From the NCBI GenBank assembly GCA_001724855.1, contig MEED01000027.1:113864-177863 (forward strand): DNA of 64,000 nucleotides. The letters are read 5' to 3'. The DNA is from Lautropia sp. SCN 69-89 (GTDB lineage Bacteria > Pseudomonadota > Gammaproteobacteria > Burkholderiales > Burkholderiaceae_E). Of this stretch, positions 43,000 through 51,233 are shown in pieces (position 1 is the first letter of the stretch; the number at the start of each line of letters is the position of its first letter). The notes below the pieces were generated by a model that did not search any database, was not told where the DNA came from, and saw only the letters and a list, made by a program, of their open reading frames with translations. The translations under genes were made by a program, and so were the position numbers.

Positions 43000-43839
43000 A
43001 TGGCCCAGATCCGCCCCGGCATCGCCGACAAGCGACGCAGCTTCCAGCAGCTGCACGAGTCCGGCTGCTTCGTCATTCCGAACCCCTGGGACATCGGCAG
43101 CGCGCTCTACCTGCAGGAGCTCGGCTTCAGCGCGCTCGCGACCACGAGTTCCGGCTTCGCGTGGAGCCAGGGGCGCGCGGACGGATCGATGTCGCGCGAC
43201 GAGGTCCTCGAACACCTGTCCACGCTGGTCGCCGCGACCGACCTGCCGATCAACGCGGACTTCGAGAGCGGCTTCGCACCGGATGCGGCCGGCGTCGCCG
43301 AAAGCGTGCGGCTGGCGGTGCAGACCGGCGTCGCGGGCCTGTCGATCGAGGACTCGACCGGCGATGCGGCTCGGCCGCTGCGCGCGCTCGACGATGCGGT
43401 TGCCCGGATCCGCGCGGCGCGCTCCGCGATCGACCGGGCCGGCGGCGACGTGCTGCTGGTCGGGCGGGCGGAATGCTTCATCGTCGGCCATCCGGATCTC
43501 GACGAGACGATCGCCCGCCTGAAGGCCTACGCGAATGCCGGCGCCGACTGCCTCTACGCGCCGGGGATCCGCACCCGCGAGCAGATCGCCGCCGTGGTCG
43601 CCGCGGTCGCACCGAAGCCGGTCAACCTGCTGGTCGGCACGGCGAGCGAACTCACGATGCGCGACATCGCCGGGCTCGGGGTGCGGCGCGTGAGCGTCGG
43701 CGGGGCGCTGGCCCGCGCCGCGTGGGCGGGCATGATGAACGCGGCACGGACGATCGTCGAGCAGGGACGCTTCGACGGTTTCGCCGGCGCCGCTCCGCAC
43801 GGCGAGCTCAATGCGCTGTTTCGCGCGGAAGGCGGCTAG
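43000..43839 (+). CDS. Isocitrate lyase/PEP mutase superfamily protein
   Basis: 279-residue TIM barrel enzyme. AGGAGACA precedes the start. Core: FVIPNPWDIGSALYLQELGFSALATTSSGF, ADFESGFAP (metal-binding DxE motif region), GLSIEDSTG and LVGRAECF. The Cys-Gly-His catalytic loop of isocitrate lyase is absent, so it is not a true ICL; it belongs to the carboxyphosphonoenolpyruvate/PEP mutase-like group of oxaloacetate- or methylisocitrate-type lyases. It ends overlapping by four bases the convergent nucleotide pyrophosphohydrolase gene. Confidence 0.85.
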   Translation: MAQIRPGIADKRRSFQQLHESGCFVIPNPWDIGSALYLQELGFSALATTSSGFAWSQGRADGSMSRDEVLEHLSTLVAATDLPINADFESGFAPDAAGVAESVRLAVQTGVAGLSIEDSTGDAARPLRALDDAVARIRAARSAIDRAGGDVLLVGRAECFIVGHPDLDETIARLKAYANAGADCLYAPGIRTREQIAAVVAAVAPKPVNLLVGTASELTMRDIAGLGVRRVSVGGALARAAWAGMMNAARTIVEQGRFDGFAGAAPHGELNALFRAEGG

Positions 43840-44204
43840 ATTTCGGTGTACTTGCGGCTCGTGCCGCGCGCGCGCTCGACCGGATACTTCTGCGCGTTGA
43901 GCTGCATCTTGCGCTTCGCAGCCTGCACCAGGTCGACGTCGAGCTTGTCGGCCAGCCGCACCAGGTAGAGCAACACGTCGGCCATCTCCTCGCCGACTTT
44001 CGCGAGCGTCTCGGGCGGCAGCCTGCGCGATTCGTCCTCGCCCAGCCACTGGAAGTGCTCGAGCAGCTCGGCCGCTTCGACCGACAGCGCCATCGCCAGG
44101 TTCTTCGGCGCGTGAAACTGGTCCCAATCGCGTTCGTCGGCGAAGCGGCGCAGCGCCAGCGCGAGCTCGCGCAGCGGGTCGGCGGCGTCCGGTCGGTCTT
44201 GCAT
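43836..44204 (-). CDS. MazG-like nucleotide pyrophosphohydrolase
   Basis: Cleans up non-canonical nucleoside triphosphates by cutting them to the monophosphate. 122 residues from the ATG giving MQDRPDAADPLREL; upstream ATGs lie in the promoter region of the divergent exporter. The all-alpha fold carries the metal site: ALSVEAAELLEHFQW (EAxE pattern) and KVGEEMADVLLYLVRLAD (ExxD). It resembles RS21-C6/dCTPase-type proteins. The basic C-terminus ERARGTSRKYTEI is typical. Confidence 0.88.
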   Translation of the reverse strand: MQDRPDAADPLRELALALRRFADERDWDQFHAPKNLAMALSVEAAELLEHFQWLGEDESRRLPPETLAKVGEEMADVLLYLVRLADKLDVDLVQAAKRKMQLNAQKYPVERARGTSRKYTEI

Positions 44205-44313
44205 CGTCACGGTGGGGTCGAGGCTGCGGGTCGGCGGGTTGCCAGCATGATACCCGGGGGCCCGATCGCCCCGCACTTGACCGACCGGATCGCGGCAGCC
44301 AGCATTGCACTCC

Positions 44314-44925
44314 ATGGACTTCAACCTCTGGATGCTCTACCTGCTCGCGGCGATCGGGCTGTCGCTGTCGCCCGGCCCCAACGGCCTGCTGGCGTTGACG
44401 CACGGCGCGCTGCACGGGCGGCGCAGGACGATGTACACCATCTCCGGCGGCGCCCTGGGTTTCGTCGCGGTGATCGCCCTGTCGATGTTCGGGATCGGTG
44501 CGCTGCTGAAGGCCTCGCTCGGCTGGCTGACGGTCATGAAGTGGGTGGGCGGGGCCTACCTCGCATGGCTCGGCATCCAGGTCTGGCGATCGCCGCCGAT
44601 CGGCATCGAAACGCACGGGCCGGCGGCGCCGCGCGCGCGCTGGTCGCTGTTCCGACAGGGGCTGCTCTCGGCCGTGACCAACCCGAAGGGAATCCTGTTC
44701 TTCGCTGCGTTCCTGCCGCAGTTCATCGATCCGGCGCGCAGCCTGTTCGTCCAGTTCCTCGTGATGGCCGGAACCTTCGCCGCGACCGAGATCGTGACCG
44801 AGACGCTCATCGCGAGCATGGCGCACCGCATCAGCCCCTGGCTTCGCCGCGTCGGCCGGCGCTTCAACCACGCCTGCGGCGGCCTGTTCGTGGCGATCGG
44901 AGTGGCGTTGCCGCTTCGAGGCTGA
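44314..44925 (+). CDS. LysE/RhtB family amino acid exporter
   Basis: Inner membrane exporter, 203 residues from the ATG giving MDFNLWMLYLLAAIGLSL. Six helices and the family signature SPGPNGLLALTHGALHGRRRTMYTISGGALGF at the N-terminus, GGAYLAWLGIQVWRS, and AVTNPKGILFFAAFLPQF. Substrate is unknown. It is divergent from the MazG-like gene and 12 bp before the OsmC-like gene. Confidence 0.9.
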   Translation: MDFNLWMLYLLAAIGLSLSPGPNGLLALTHGALHGRRRTMYTISGGALGFVAVIALSMFGIGALLKASLGWLTVMKWVGGAYLAWLGIQVWRSPPIGIETHGPAAPRARWSLFRQGLLSAVTNPKGILFFAAFLPQFIDPARSLFVQFLVMAGTFAATEIVTETLIASMAHRISPWLRRVGRRFNHACGGLFVAIGVALPLRG

Positions 44926-44937
44926 GGAGACACCATC

Positions 44938-45450
44938 GTGAACGCACAAGACCTGCGGTCCCTCCAGGCTCCGCTGAAGGAGCGTTATCGCGAATCGCCG
45001 GATGCCGCGCTGGTCACGCTCCGGGCGCAGGGCCGCATCGGCGAAGGCGTCAGCTGCAAGGTCGAGACCGGCAAGGGGCTGGTCGTGGCGGGCCTTCATC
45101 CGGCCACCGGCGGAAGCGGGCTGGCCGCGTGCTCCGGCGACATGCTGCTCGAAGCGCTGGTCGCCTGTGCCGGCGTCACGCTGAACGCGGTGGCCACTGC
45201 GCTGGGCATCGAATTGCGCGACGCGACGCTCTCCGCGGAAGGCGACCTCGACTTCCGCGGCACGCTGGGGCTGTCGAAGGAGGTGCCGGTCGGCTTCCGG
45301 GCGATCCGACTCCAGGTCGCGCTCGACACCGACGCATCGGACGAGGAGATCGCCACACTGATGCGGCTGACCGAGCGTTATTGCGTCGTCTACCAGACGC
45401 TCGCACAGCCGCCGGCGCTCGCAGTCACCCGCCAGCGCGCCGCGGCCTGA
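44938..45450 (+). CDS. OsmC family protein
   Basis: 170 residues from a GTG with GAGGAGA upstream. OsmC/Ohr fold with the two redox cysteines visible in GDMLLEALVACAGVTLN (first) and RLTERYCVVYQTL (second). These reduce organic hydroperoxides in characterised family members. Close to the LysE gene, so probably co-transcribed; there is no OhrR-like regulator nearby. Confidence 0.87.
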   Translation: MNAQDLRSLQAPLKERYRESPDAALVTLRAQGRIGEGVSCKVETGKGLVVAGLHPATGGSGLAACSGDMLLEALVACAGVTLNAVATALGIELRDATLSAEGDLDFRGTLGLSKEVPVGFRAIRLQVALDTDASDEEIATLMRLTERYCVVYQTLAQPPALAVTRQRAAA

Positions 45451-45493
45451 GCCGACGGCTGCCGGCCGCGAGGAGATCCGCAGGGCGCACGCG

Positions 45494-45730
45494 ATGGCGC
45501 CGAAAGCGAAGCAAGGGACTCCCTCAACGGCGGCAAGCCGCTGGTCGCAGCAGGTCACCGAAACCAGCAGCGCACTGGACCTCGAACCGGGGGTGTTCGC
45601 GCTGAGCACCCCGGGCGCGCCGAGGCGCCGCCCGGATGCCGTCAGCCACCGTTCGTCGCGGCCCGCACCCCGGGGCACGATCGCGCAAGGGATAAGGACG
45701 GCAGCAAAACTGCCTGGGGCGCCGAGATGA
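45494..45730 (+). pseudogene. Remnant of a DUF3175 gene
   Basis: 78 residues. The N-terminal part SRWSQQVTETSSALDLEPGVF matches the conserved beginning of DUF3175 proteins, which normally continue with a KRSAE-x-SxRRK and MLTFYINRAGKNL block. That block is absent; instead the frame runs into Arg/Pro-rich text and stops, overlapping by four bases the next gene (ATGA). It is most likely a truncated copy. A working short protein cannot be excluded. Confidence 0.6.
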
Positions 45731-46167
45731 AGACGAACCGGATGACCGCCCTGAAATCGAAGTCGGGCGCAGCATTCAAGGCAGCCTGGCTCGCCGTCCG
45801 CGACACGCTCTGCGGCCGGTCGCCGTACACGCCTGCGATCGGCGCCGGCGCGCTGCTCTGGTTGCTTGCCGGCGCCGTCGGCAGCGGCCGCGAAGCCTGG
45901 TCTTCGGGCTTCTACTGGGTACTCGCCTATCCGCTGTCGGTCGCGACCGCCGGCTTCCTGGGCTACCTGTATCCCGAGCGGGCCTGGCGCTGGGGGCTCG
46001 CGGTGATCCTCGCGCAGGCGGCGATGCATGCGATCGCCGCGTTCGGCCGCGGCTTCCTGCCGACCGGATCGGCCCTGTTCGCGTTGCTCGCCGTGCCGTC
46101 GGTCGGCGTCGCGATGATCGCCGCGCGCCTCCGCCTGGCGGCGGAGTCCGACCCGGGGCTGCGCTGA
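45727..46167 (+). CDS. Small multi-helix membrane protein
   Basis: 146 residues, not recognised. A basic N-terminus (MKTNRMTALKSKSG) is followed by helices at about 37-55 (TPAIGAGALLWLLAGAVG), 63-84 (FYWVLAYPLSVATAGFLGYLY), 88-108 and 118-135 (ALFALLAVPSVGVAMIAA). Start overlaps the stop of the DUF3175 remnant. The next gene is convergent on the minus strand. Role unknown. Confidence 0.65.
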   Translation: MKTNRMTALKSKSGAAFKAAWLAVRDTLCGRSPYTPAIGAGALLWLLAGAVGSGREAWSSGFYWVLAYPLSVATAGFLGYLYPERAWRWGLAVILAQAAMHAIAAFGRGFLPTGSALFALLAVPSVGVAMIAARLRLAAESDPGLR

Positions 46168-46183
46168 GCCGGCGCCCGGCGCA

Positions 46184-47206
46184 CTAACGGGCGTGTCGCT
46201 CGCGCGCGAGCGCGGCGCCCGCTGCGAGCGCCCGCAGCTTCGCCAGCGCCACGTCGCGCCGCATCGGCGCCATCCCGCAGTTGGTGCACGGATAGAGACG
46301 GTTCACCGGCACGTAGCGCAGCGCGCGCCCGATCGTGTCGGCCACCTGCTCCGGCGGCTCGACCGCGTCGGTCGCCACGTCGATCACGCCCACCAGCACG
46401 TCCTTGCCTTCGAGCAGGCCCATCAGCCGGTCGGGCACCTGCGAATGGACGCATTCGATCGAGACCTGGTCGATGCGACTCGCGGCGAGCGCGGGGAAGA
46501 TCTCCTCGTACTGGCGCCACTCGCTGCCGAGCGAGGCCTTCCAGTCGATGTTCGCCTGGATGCCGTAGCCGTAGCAGATGTGCACGGCCGTCGTGCACGA
46601 CAATCCTTCGATCGCGCGGTGCAGCGCATCGATGCCCCATTCCTTCACGTCGTCCATGAAGACGTTGAACGCGGGCTCGTCGAACTGGATCACGTCGACG
46701 CCGTCGTCCTGCAGCGCGCGCGCCTCCTGGTTCAGCAACTCGGCGAACGCCATCGCCAGCTTCGCGCGACTGCCGTAGTGCGCGTCGGCGACCGTGTCAA
46801 CGATCGTCATCGGGCCCGGCAGCGTGAACTTGAGCTTCCTCGTTGTATAGGCTCGCGCGATCCGCGCTTCGCTCGCGTGCACCCGACCCTTCAGCCGCAG
46901 CGGGCCAGTGACCTGCGGCACCATCGCCTCGTAGCGATCGTTGCGGATCCCCATCTTCACCTTGTGCTCGAAGTCGATGCCTTCGACTGCCTCGAGGAAG
47001 CCGTGTACGAAATGCTGTCGGCTCTGCTCGCCGTCGGTGACGATGTCGACGCCGGCCTGCTCCTGCTCCTTGAGCCAGAGCACGGTGGCGTCGCGCTTGG
47101 CTTCGGCGAGCGCGTCGCCCTGCTGCCTCCACGCGGGCCAGAGCCTGGTGGTTTCGGCCAGCCAGCCCGGTTTGGGCAGGCTGCCGGCGACAGTGGTCGG
47201 GAACAT
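46184..47206 (-). CDS. Cobalamin-independent methionine synthase-like protein (MetE C-terminal domain only)
   Basis: 340 residues covering only the catalytic barrel of MetE, which is normally about 760 residues. GAGGAG lies eight bases before the ATG. Zinc ligands are conserved: HxC in TAVHICYGYG, the Glu in IECVHSQ, and the Cys in YPCTNCGMAP. The N-terminal folate-binding half is missing, as in archaeal-type core methionine synthases. It probably takes a methyl group from an unusual donor. Co-oriented with an enoyl-CoA hydratase and an exporter upstream, with 18 bp spacing. Confidence 0.87.
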   Translation of the reverse strand: MFPTTVAGSLPKPGWLAETTRLWPAWRQQGDALAEAKRDATVLWLKEQEQAGVDIVTDGEQSRQHFVHGFLEAVEGIDFEHKVKMGIRNDRYEAMVPQVTGPLRLKGRVHASEARIARAYTTRKLKFTLPGPMTIVDTVADAHYGSRAKLAMAFAELLNQEARALQDDGVDVIQFDEPAFNVFMDDVKEWGIDALHRAIEGLSCTTAVHICYGYGIQANIDWKASLGSEWRQYEEIFPALAASRIDQVSIECVHSQVPDRLMGLLEGKDVLVGVIDVATDAVEPPEQVADTIGRALRYVPVNRLYPCTNCGMAPMRRDVALAKLRALAAGAALARERHAR

Positions 47207-47224
47207 CGCGAATCTCCTCGGTGA

Positions 47225-48031
47225 TCAGCGGGGCCGCGCCGCGAGCTGCCGGTCGCGGTACGCGACCAGGCGCTCGCGCAGGCCGGGTCGCGCGGCCGAG
47301 CGCACCAGCGCGGCGAGCTCGGAATTGGTACCGGCGTCGCCGGTGGCGGCACGCAGAGCAGCGAAGGTGTCGTGATCGACCGCGGGCGTCGGCAGCGCGG
47401 CCAGCGCGGCCGCTGCCTCGGCCGCAGCCGTGGCCTCGTCCTGCGGCGGATCGCGCTCGAGCACGGCGGTGGCGAGCCCCGCGGCGAGCGCCGTTCGGGC
47501 GTCGATCGTCGTCGCCTCGGACACCCACTGCAGTGCGGTCGCCGAGCCCACGCGCGTCGCCAGCCTGCGACTGCCCAGAACGATGCCGAAGCCCGCGCCG
47601 GGAAAGCGCAGGCTGGCGCCCGGTGCCAGCAGCCGGCGATCGCAGGCGGCGAAGAGGTCGGCGCCTGCCCCCATCACGCGCCCCTGTGCGATCGCAACCG
47701 TGCGCAGCGGCGCGCGCCACAGCGCATCGAGCAGCGTCTCGATGCGCACGAAGCGATGCAGCAGCGTCGCGTCGGTCTGCGCCTCCAGATCCGACAGGTC
47801 GAAGCCGGTGCAGAAATGGCGCCCCTGCGCGCGCAGCGCGAGCGTGTGCACGGAGGCGTCGGCGCACGCCCGTTCGACCGCTTCGAGCACGGCCTCGACG
47901 AACCCGGCCGACAGCGCATTGCCGCGCCCGGGGCGGCCGAGCACCACGGTGGCGATGCCGTCGTCGACGGCGAGCGTCGATTCCGCTTCCGGCCGCGCGA
48001 TTGCGTCGCGGTGCCTCGACTCGGTCGCCAT
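47225..48031 (-). CDS. Enoyl-CoA hydratase/isomerase family protein
   Basis: 268 residues of the crotonase superfamily. Substrate pocket and oxyanion hole: LGRPGRGNALSAGFVEAVL, LRAQGRHFCTGFDL and AIAQGRVMGAGADLFAACDRRLLAP, with the usual Gly oxyanion residue. The Glu residues of a true hydratase are not clearly in place (GAGFGIVLGSRRLATRVG), so it may be an isomerase or decarboxylase-type member. Lies 18 bp before the MetE-like gene and 12 bp after the exporter; operon likely, but no pathway link is obvious. Confidence 0.83.
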   Translation of the reverse strand: MATESRHRDAIARPEAESTLAVDDGIATVVLGRPGRGNALSAGFVEAVLEAVERACADASVHTLALRAQGRHFCTGFDLSDLEAQTDATLLHRFVRIETLLDALWRAPLRTVAIAQGRVMGAGADLFAACDRRLLAPGASLRFPGAGFGIVLGSRRLATRVGSATALQWVSEATTIDARTALAAGLATAVLERDPPQDEATAAAEAAAALAALPTPAVDHDTFAALRAATGDAGTNSELAALVRSAARPGLRERLVAYRDRQLAARPR

Positions 48032-48043
48032 GTCAGGCGCGCC

Positions 48044-48670
48044 TCAGGCCATCCGACGGGCCACGAGCGCCCACAGGCCGGCACCGCCCAGCAGCGAGCC
48101 GCCGACGAGATTGAAGCCGCGCTGCGCGCGACGCGATTCGAGCATGCGCCGAGCGGCGCCGGCGAACACGGCATACAGCGTCGCGTTCAGCGTGGCCAGG
48201 ACGACGAACGTGATCGCCAGCAACCAGAGCTGCGGAGCGACGGGGGCGCCCGGCGCGAGGAACTGCGGCAGGAAGGCGATGAAGAAGACGATGCCCTTCG
48301 GGTTCAGAGCAGTCACGGCGTACGTGTTGAGGAACAGCCGGGCGGGCGAGTCGGGCACCGCGACAGCGGAAGGCCCCGCGTCGACGACTCCGGCGCGCAG
48401 CAACTTGAAACCGAGGTAAAGGAGGTACGTGCCGCCGACCCACTTGACGACCGTGAACCAGAACGCCGATGTGGCCAGCAGGCTGCCGAGGCCGAGCAGC
48501 GAAAGGACGAGAGCCGTGCTGTCGCCCAGCGCGACCGCTGCGACCAGCGGCACCTTGGCCTTGCGGCCGTGAGCGACCGAATAGCTGATGACCGTGAGGA
48601 TCGTGGGGCCGGGGATGACGAGAAGCACCGCCGAGGCGGCCACGAATGCGAGCCAGAGCTGAAGGGACAT
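48044..48670 (-). CDS. LysE/RhtB family exporter
   Basis: 208-residue inner membrane protein with six helices. N-terminal signature LLVIPGPTILTVISYSVAHGRKAKV, then VKWVGGTYLLYLGFKLLRAG and ALNPKGIVFFIAFLPQFL. It is a second member of the family in the window, not close in sequence to the first. First gene of the operon with the enoyl-CoA hydratase and MetE-like protein. Confidence 0.9.
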   Translation of the reverse strand: MSLQLWLAFVAASAVLLVIPGPTILTVISYSVAHGRKAKVPLVAAVALGDSTALVLSLLGLGSLLATSAFWFTVVKWVGGTYLLYLGFKLLRAGVVDAGPSAVAVPDSPARLFLNTYAVTALNPKGIVFFIAFLPQFLAPGAPVAPQLWLLAITFVVLATLNATLYAVFAGAARRMLESRRAQRGFNLVGGSLLGGAGLWALVARRMA

Positions 48671-48801
48671 GAGCGGGTCTCGGAGGACAGCCTCGCGGGA
48701 TCGACATTATCGGGTCGGTTGCCATTCCCTGCGCAACGGAATGCCTTTTCGCGGCGGGTCACTGCCGCAGCATGGAACACGTCGCCGGTCTGCAGGATGA
48801 A

Positions 48802-48993
48802 TCAGTACGGCTCGCCGTTCTTGTGCCGGAAGCGCCAGGCCCCGCCTTCGAGGTATGCCTCGAGATCGTCATCCGGGTAGTGGACGCTGTCACCGGCAGT
48901 ACGGTCACCGACCTCGAGGTAGACGACGACCTCGTTGCTGCGGTTCACGAGTTGGTGGCCCCCGCCTTCACCCGCCTTGAAGCCCGAACACAT
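48802..48993 (-). pseudogene. C-terminal remnant of a cupin protein
   Basis: The reading MCSGFKAGEGGGHQLVNRSNEV followed by VVYLEVGDRTAGDSVHYPDDDLEA and a tail ending HKNGEPY matches the last third of a common cupin family in which the N-terminal His-containing cupin strands precede. That first part is missing. Upstream, the sequence switches directly into the 3' end of the acetyltransferase gene, which overlaps it in another frame. So this is a remnant joined by a deletion. Confidence 0.7.
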
Positions 48994-49645
48994 CTCCGAG
49001 TGGTCGCTTCTCCCTGCCCGACACCCGGGAAGCAAATGGCTCCGGGTAAAGCGATGGCCGGGTTCTGGGAGCGACTTCGGTGGCTACGACCGCTGCAGGC
49101 CGTCCCCGATCGGCTTGTCTGCGGCTCGAATTCTTGCCATCCGCCCTGAATCCTGCGTGGAACTCGACGGTGCCCTGGGGATAGTGCCCATCGAAAGACA
49201 GCGCGAAGAAGGCCTCCGGCGGTACGCCTTCGACGCGCAGTCCGGAAGGGTTGCGGAACCCGAATTTCCCGTAGTAGCCCGGGTGCCCCACCAGACAGCA
49301 TCCTCGGGCGTTCATGGCCTTCAGCCGCGCGAGCCCTTCCCGAATCAGGCGGGCTCCGACGCCCTGGCGCTGATACGCCGGCAATACCGAAACCGGACCG
49401 AGGCCATACCAGCCGGGCGTGCCGTCCGAGAGGGTCACGGGAGAGAACGCGACGTGGCCCGTCACCGCGCCATTCAGTTCGGCCACGAGCGACAGGGTGA
49501 GCGCCCCGGCGCTGCGCAGCGTCTCGATGATGAACTGCTCCGTGTGGCTGCTGATCTCCAGCGTCATGAACGCAGCAGCGGTCACTTCGCTTATCGCGCC
49601 TGCATCGGCGTCGACCTCGTCCCTGATGATGACATCCGGATCCAT
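48968..49645 (-). CDS. GNAT acetyltransferase, YhbS-like, with aberrant C-terminus
   Basis: 225 residues. Residues 1 to about 170 form a normal YhbS-type GNAT: VIIRDEVDADAGAISEVTAAAF, the acetyl-CoA loop LGPVSVLPAYQRQGVGARLI, and GHPGYYGKFGFRNPSGL, closing with YPQGTVEFHAGF. After about residue 172 the sequence turns into Arg/Pro-rich text that ends inside the neighbouring cupin remnant in a different frame. The natural stop seems to have been lost with a deletion that also removed the cupin N-terminus. The catalytic domain is complete, so it may still work. Confidence 0.8.
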   Translation of the reverse strand: MDPDVIIRDEVDADAGAISEVTAAAFMTLEISSHTEQFIIETLRSAGALTLSLVAELNGAVTGHVAFSPVTLSDGTPGWYGLGPVSVLPAYQRQGVGARLIREGLARLKAMNARGCCLVGHPGYYGKFGFRNPSGLRVEGVPPEAFFALSFDGHYPQGTVEFHAGFRADGKNSSRRQADRGRPAAVVATEVAPRTRPSLYPEPFASRVSGREKRPLGDVFGLQGG

Positions 49646-49765
49646 GCGTCGTGGCCCTCGAGCGAGGCGTCAGCCGCCCCTGCGTTATCCCTGCTTTAGC
49701 GTGCTTCCGGTTGCCGATGCGATTCCAGACGACCTCCCGGAGGTGCTGGTCCGGCTCCTGTGCGG

Positions 49766-51157
49766 CTACGGGCGCCTGACGCCGAGGAGCTTCGGCAGAT
49801 TGCCCACCGCGGCGGCCGCGAAGCGCTTGATGCGCTCGCGTGCTTCGACGACGCCCGGAGCATCGCGATGCAGCCCGATTCCGCCGAGCGGATTGAGCCG
49901 CGTGTCCTTCGCCCAGTTCGCGAGCGCCGGATAGGCCGCCCGGGCCCGTTCGTTCGCGAGCGTCGCGAGAAATGCCGACAGGTAGTCCGCGTTCACGTCC
50001 CAATAGGTGATCGGCGCACAGAGGCGGTTCTTCTCCTCGTCGCTCTCCACGGTGGCCTCGACCACGCCCAGCATCGCGAACTGGTAGCACGCGAAACCCC
50101 ACATGAACGGCTGGACCGTCACGCGTCCGGGCTCGAAGATCGGGCGCAGTGGCGGCCGCGCCAGCCCCCTGGACGCGCAGTGGACGTGCACCGTCGCCTC
50201 GCGCGTCGGCACACGGCCTGAGTCCAGGACGATCTGGTCGCGCTCGATCCTGCGCACGTGCCCCAGGCGGACGACGTCCTCGATCCGGCGCAGAAGCGCC
50301 AACTCGGCCTCGCTGATCACCGCGCCGTGCAGCATGGTCGGCGCGACGCCCGGATCGACCCGAAGGAAGAACCCCTCGGCTTCGAGGTGCGCGAAGAGAT
50401 CGTCGATCGAGGTCGCCTGCGCCATCGCCTCGAGCTGGATCGCCATGCCGCGATAGAAGTCCGGGAGCAGCGTGTGCGGCTGGTGGAACCGGCGGTTCAG
50501 CCACCAGGACTCGCGCGGCTTGATCCAGCGGATCGCCGACGCCGGGACGCCCTGCTCCAGCAGCCACACGCAGGCGTCGAGTGCCGTCTTGCCGGCGCCG
50601 ATGATCACGAAGCGCTCGGCACTCTCCTCGATGCGCGCGATCTCGCCCGCGGGGACGCAGCGAACACCTTCGGCCATCTCGAACGGAGGCGGACTGGTCG
50701 CGGGAACGCTGCCTTCGAGATACGTGGTGTCGACGATCCTGCGCCGCACGCGCGCTGTCCGCGACTGCTGCGTGAGCCGGGACACGAAGCGGCCTTCACC
50801 CAGGTACTCGCTCGAAGGGAAATACCGAACGCGGCCGCTGGGCAGGAAGCGGCGATCCATCACGTGCGCGAAGTAGGCCCGGATCTCGTCCGGGCCGGCG
50901 AGCTCGTAGTAGCCGGCATTCGTCCCCGCCACGTCGATGGCGTCCTGCCCGAGCGGCACCGAGCTGACCCCGTAGAACGCGGAAGGCTGATGCAGGCGGA
51001 CGTAGGGATAGGCGTCGATCCAGTGCCCGCCGGGCGCGTGGCGGCGATCGACGATGGTGACCGTCGCGTCGGAATGGTCGAGCAGCGCGTCGGTGAATGC
51101 CATCGCCGCGGCGCCGGCGCCGACCACCAGATAGTCCGTTTCGAGTTCTTCGCTCAT
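49766..51157 (-). CDS. FAD/NAD(P)-binding oxidoreductase, flavin monooxygenase-like
   Basis: 463 residues. FAD-binding Rossmann motif at the N-terminus (YLVVGAGAAAMAFTDALL, then DRRHAPGGHW), a second dinucleotide site near 190 (FVIIGAGKTALDACVWLLEQG), and Trp/His-rich segments WIKPRESWWLNRRFHQPHT between. The order FAD then NADPH site suits flavin-containing monooxygenases or related NAD(P)-binding proteins. No operon partner: neighbours on both sides are unrelated. The substrate is unknown. Confidence 0.82.
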   Translation of the reverse strand: MSEELETDYLVVGAGAAAMAFTDALLDHSDATVTIVDRRHAPGGHWIDAYPYVRLHQPSAFYGVSSVPLGQDAIDVAGTNAGYYELAGPDEIRAYFAHVMDRRFLPSGRVRYFPSSEYLGEGRFVSRLTQQSRTARVRRRIVDTTYLEGSVPATSPPPFEMAEGVRCVPAGEIARIEESAERFVIIGAGKTALDACVWLLEQGVPASAIRWIKPRESWWLNRRFHQPHTLLPDFYRGMAIQLEAMAQATSIDDLFAHLEAEGFFLRVDPGVAPTMLHGAVISEAELALLRRIEDVVRLGHVRRIERDQIVLDSGRVPTREATVHVHCASRGLARPPLRPIFEPGRVTVQPFMWGFACYQFAMLGVVEATVESDEEKNRLCAPITYWDVNADYLSAFLATLANERARAAYPALANWAKDTRLNPLGGIGLHRDAPGVVEARERIKRFAAAAVGNLPKLLGVRRP

Positions 51158-51233
51158 CGGTTGGCCGCCGTGGTCGTCGCAGTGGAAGGTGTACCTGACG
51201 TCGGCTCAATGGCCTCGATGGCTCATCCTGCCA

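Noticed and set aside
42664..46029. Minus-strand open frame of more than 1100 codons across several genes
   Set aside because: It runs antisense through the ABM, PEP mutase-like, LysE and OsmC genes, which are all recognisable on the plus strand; no start signal or domain.
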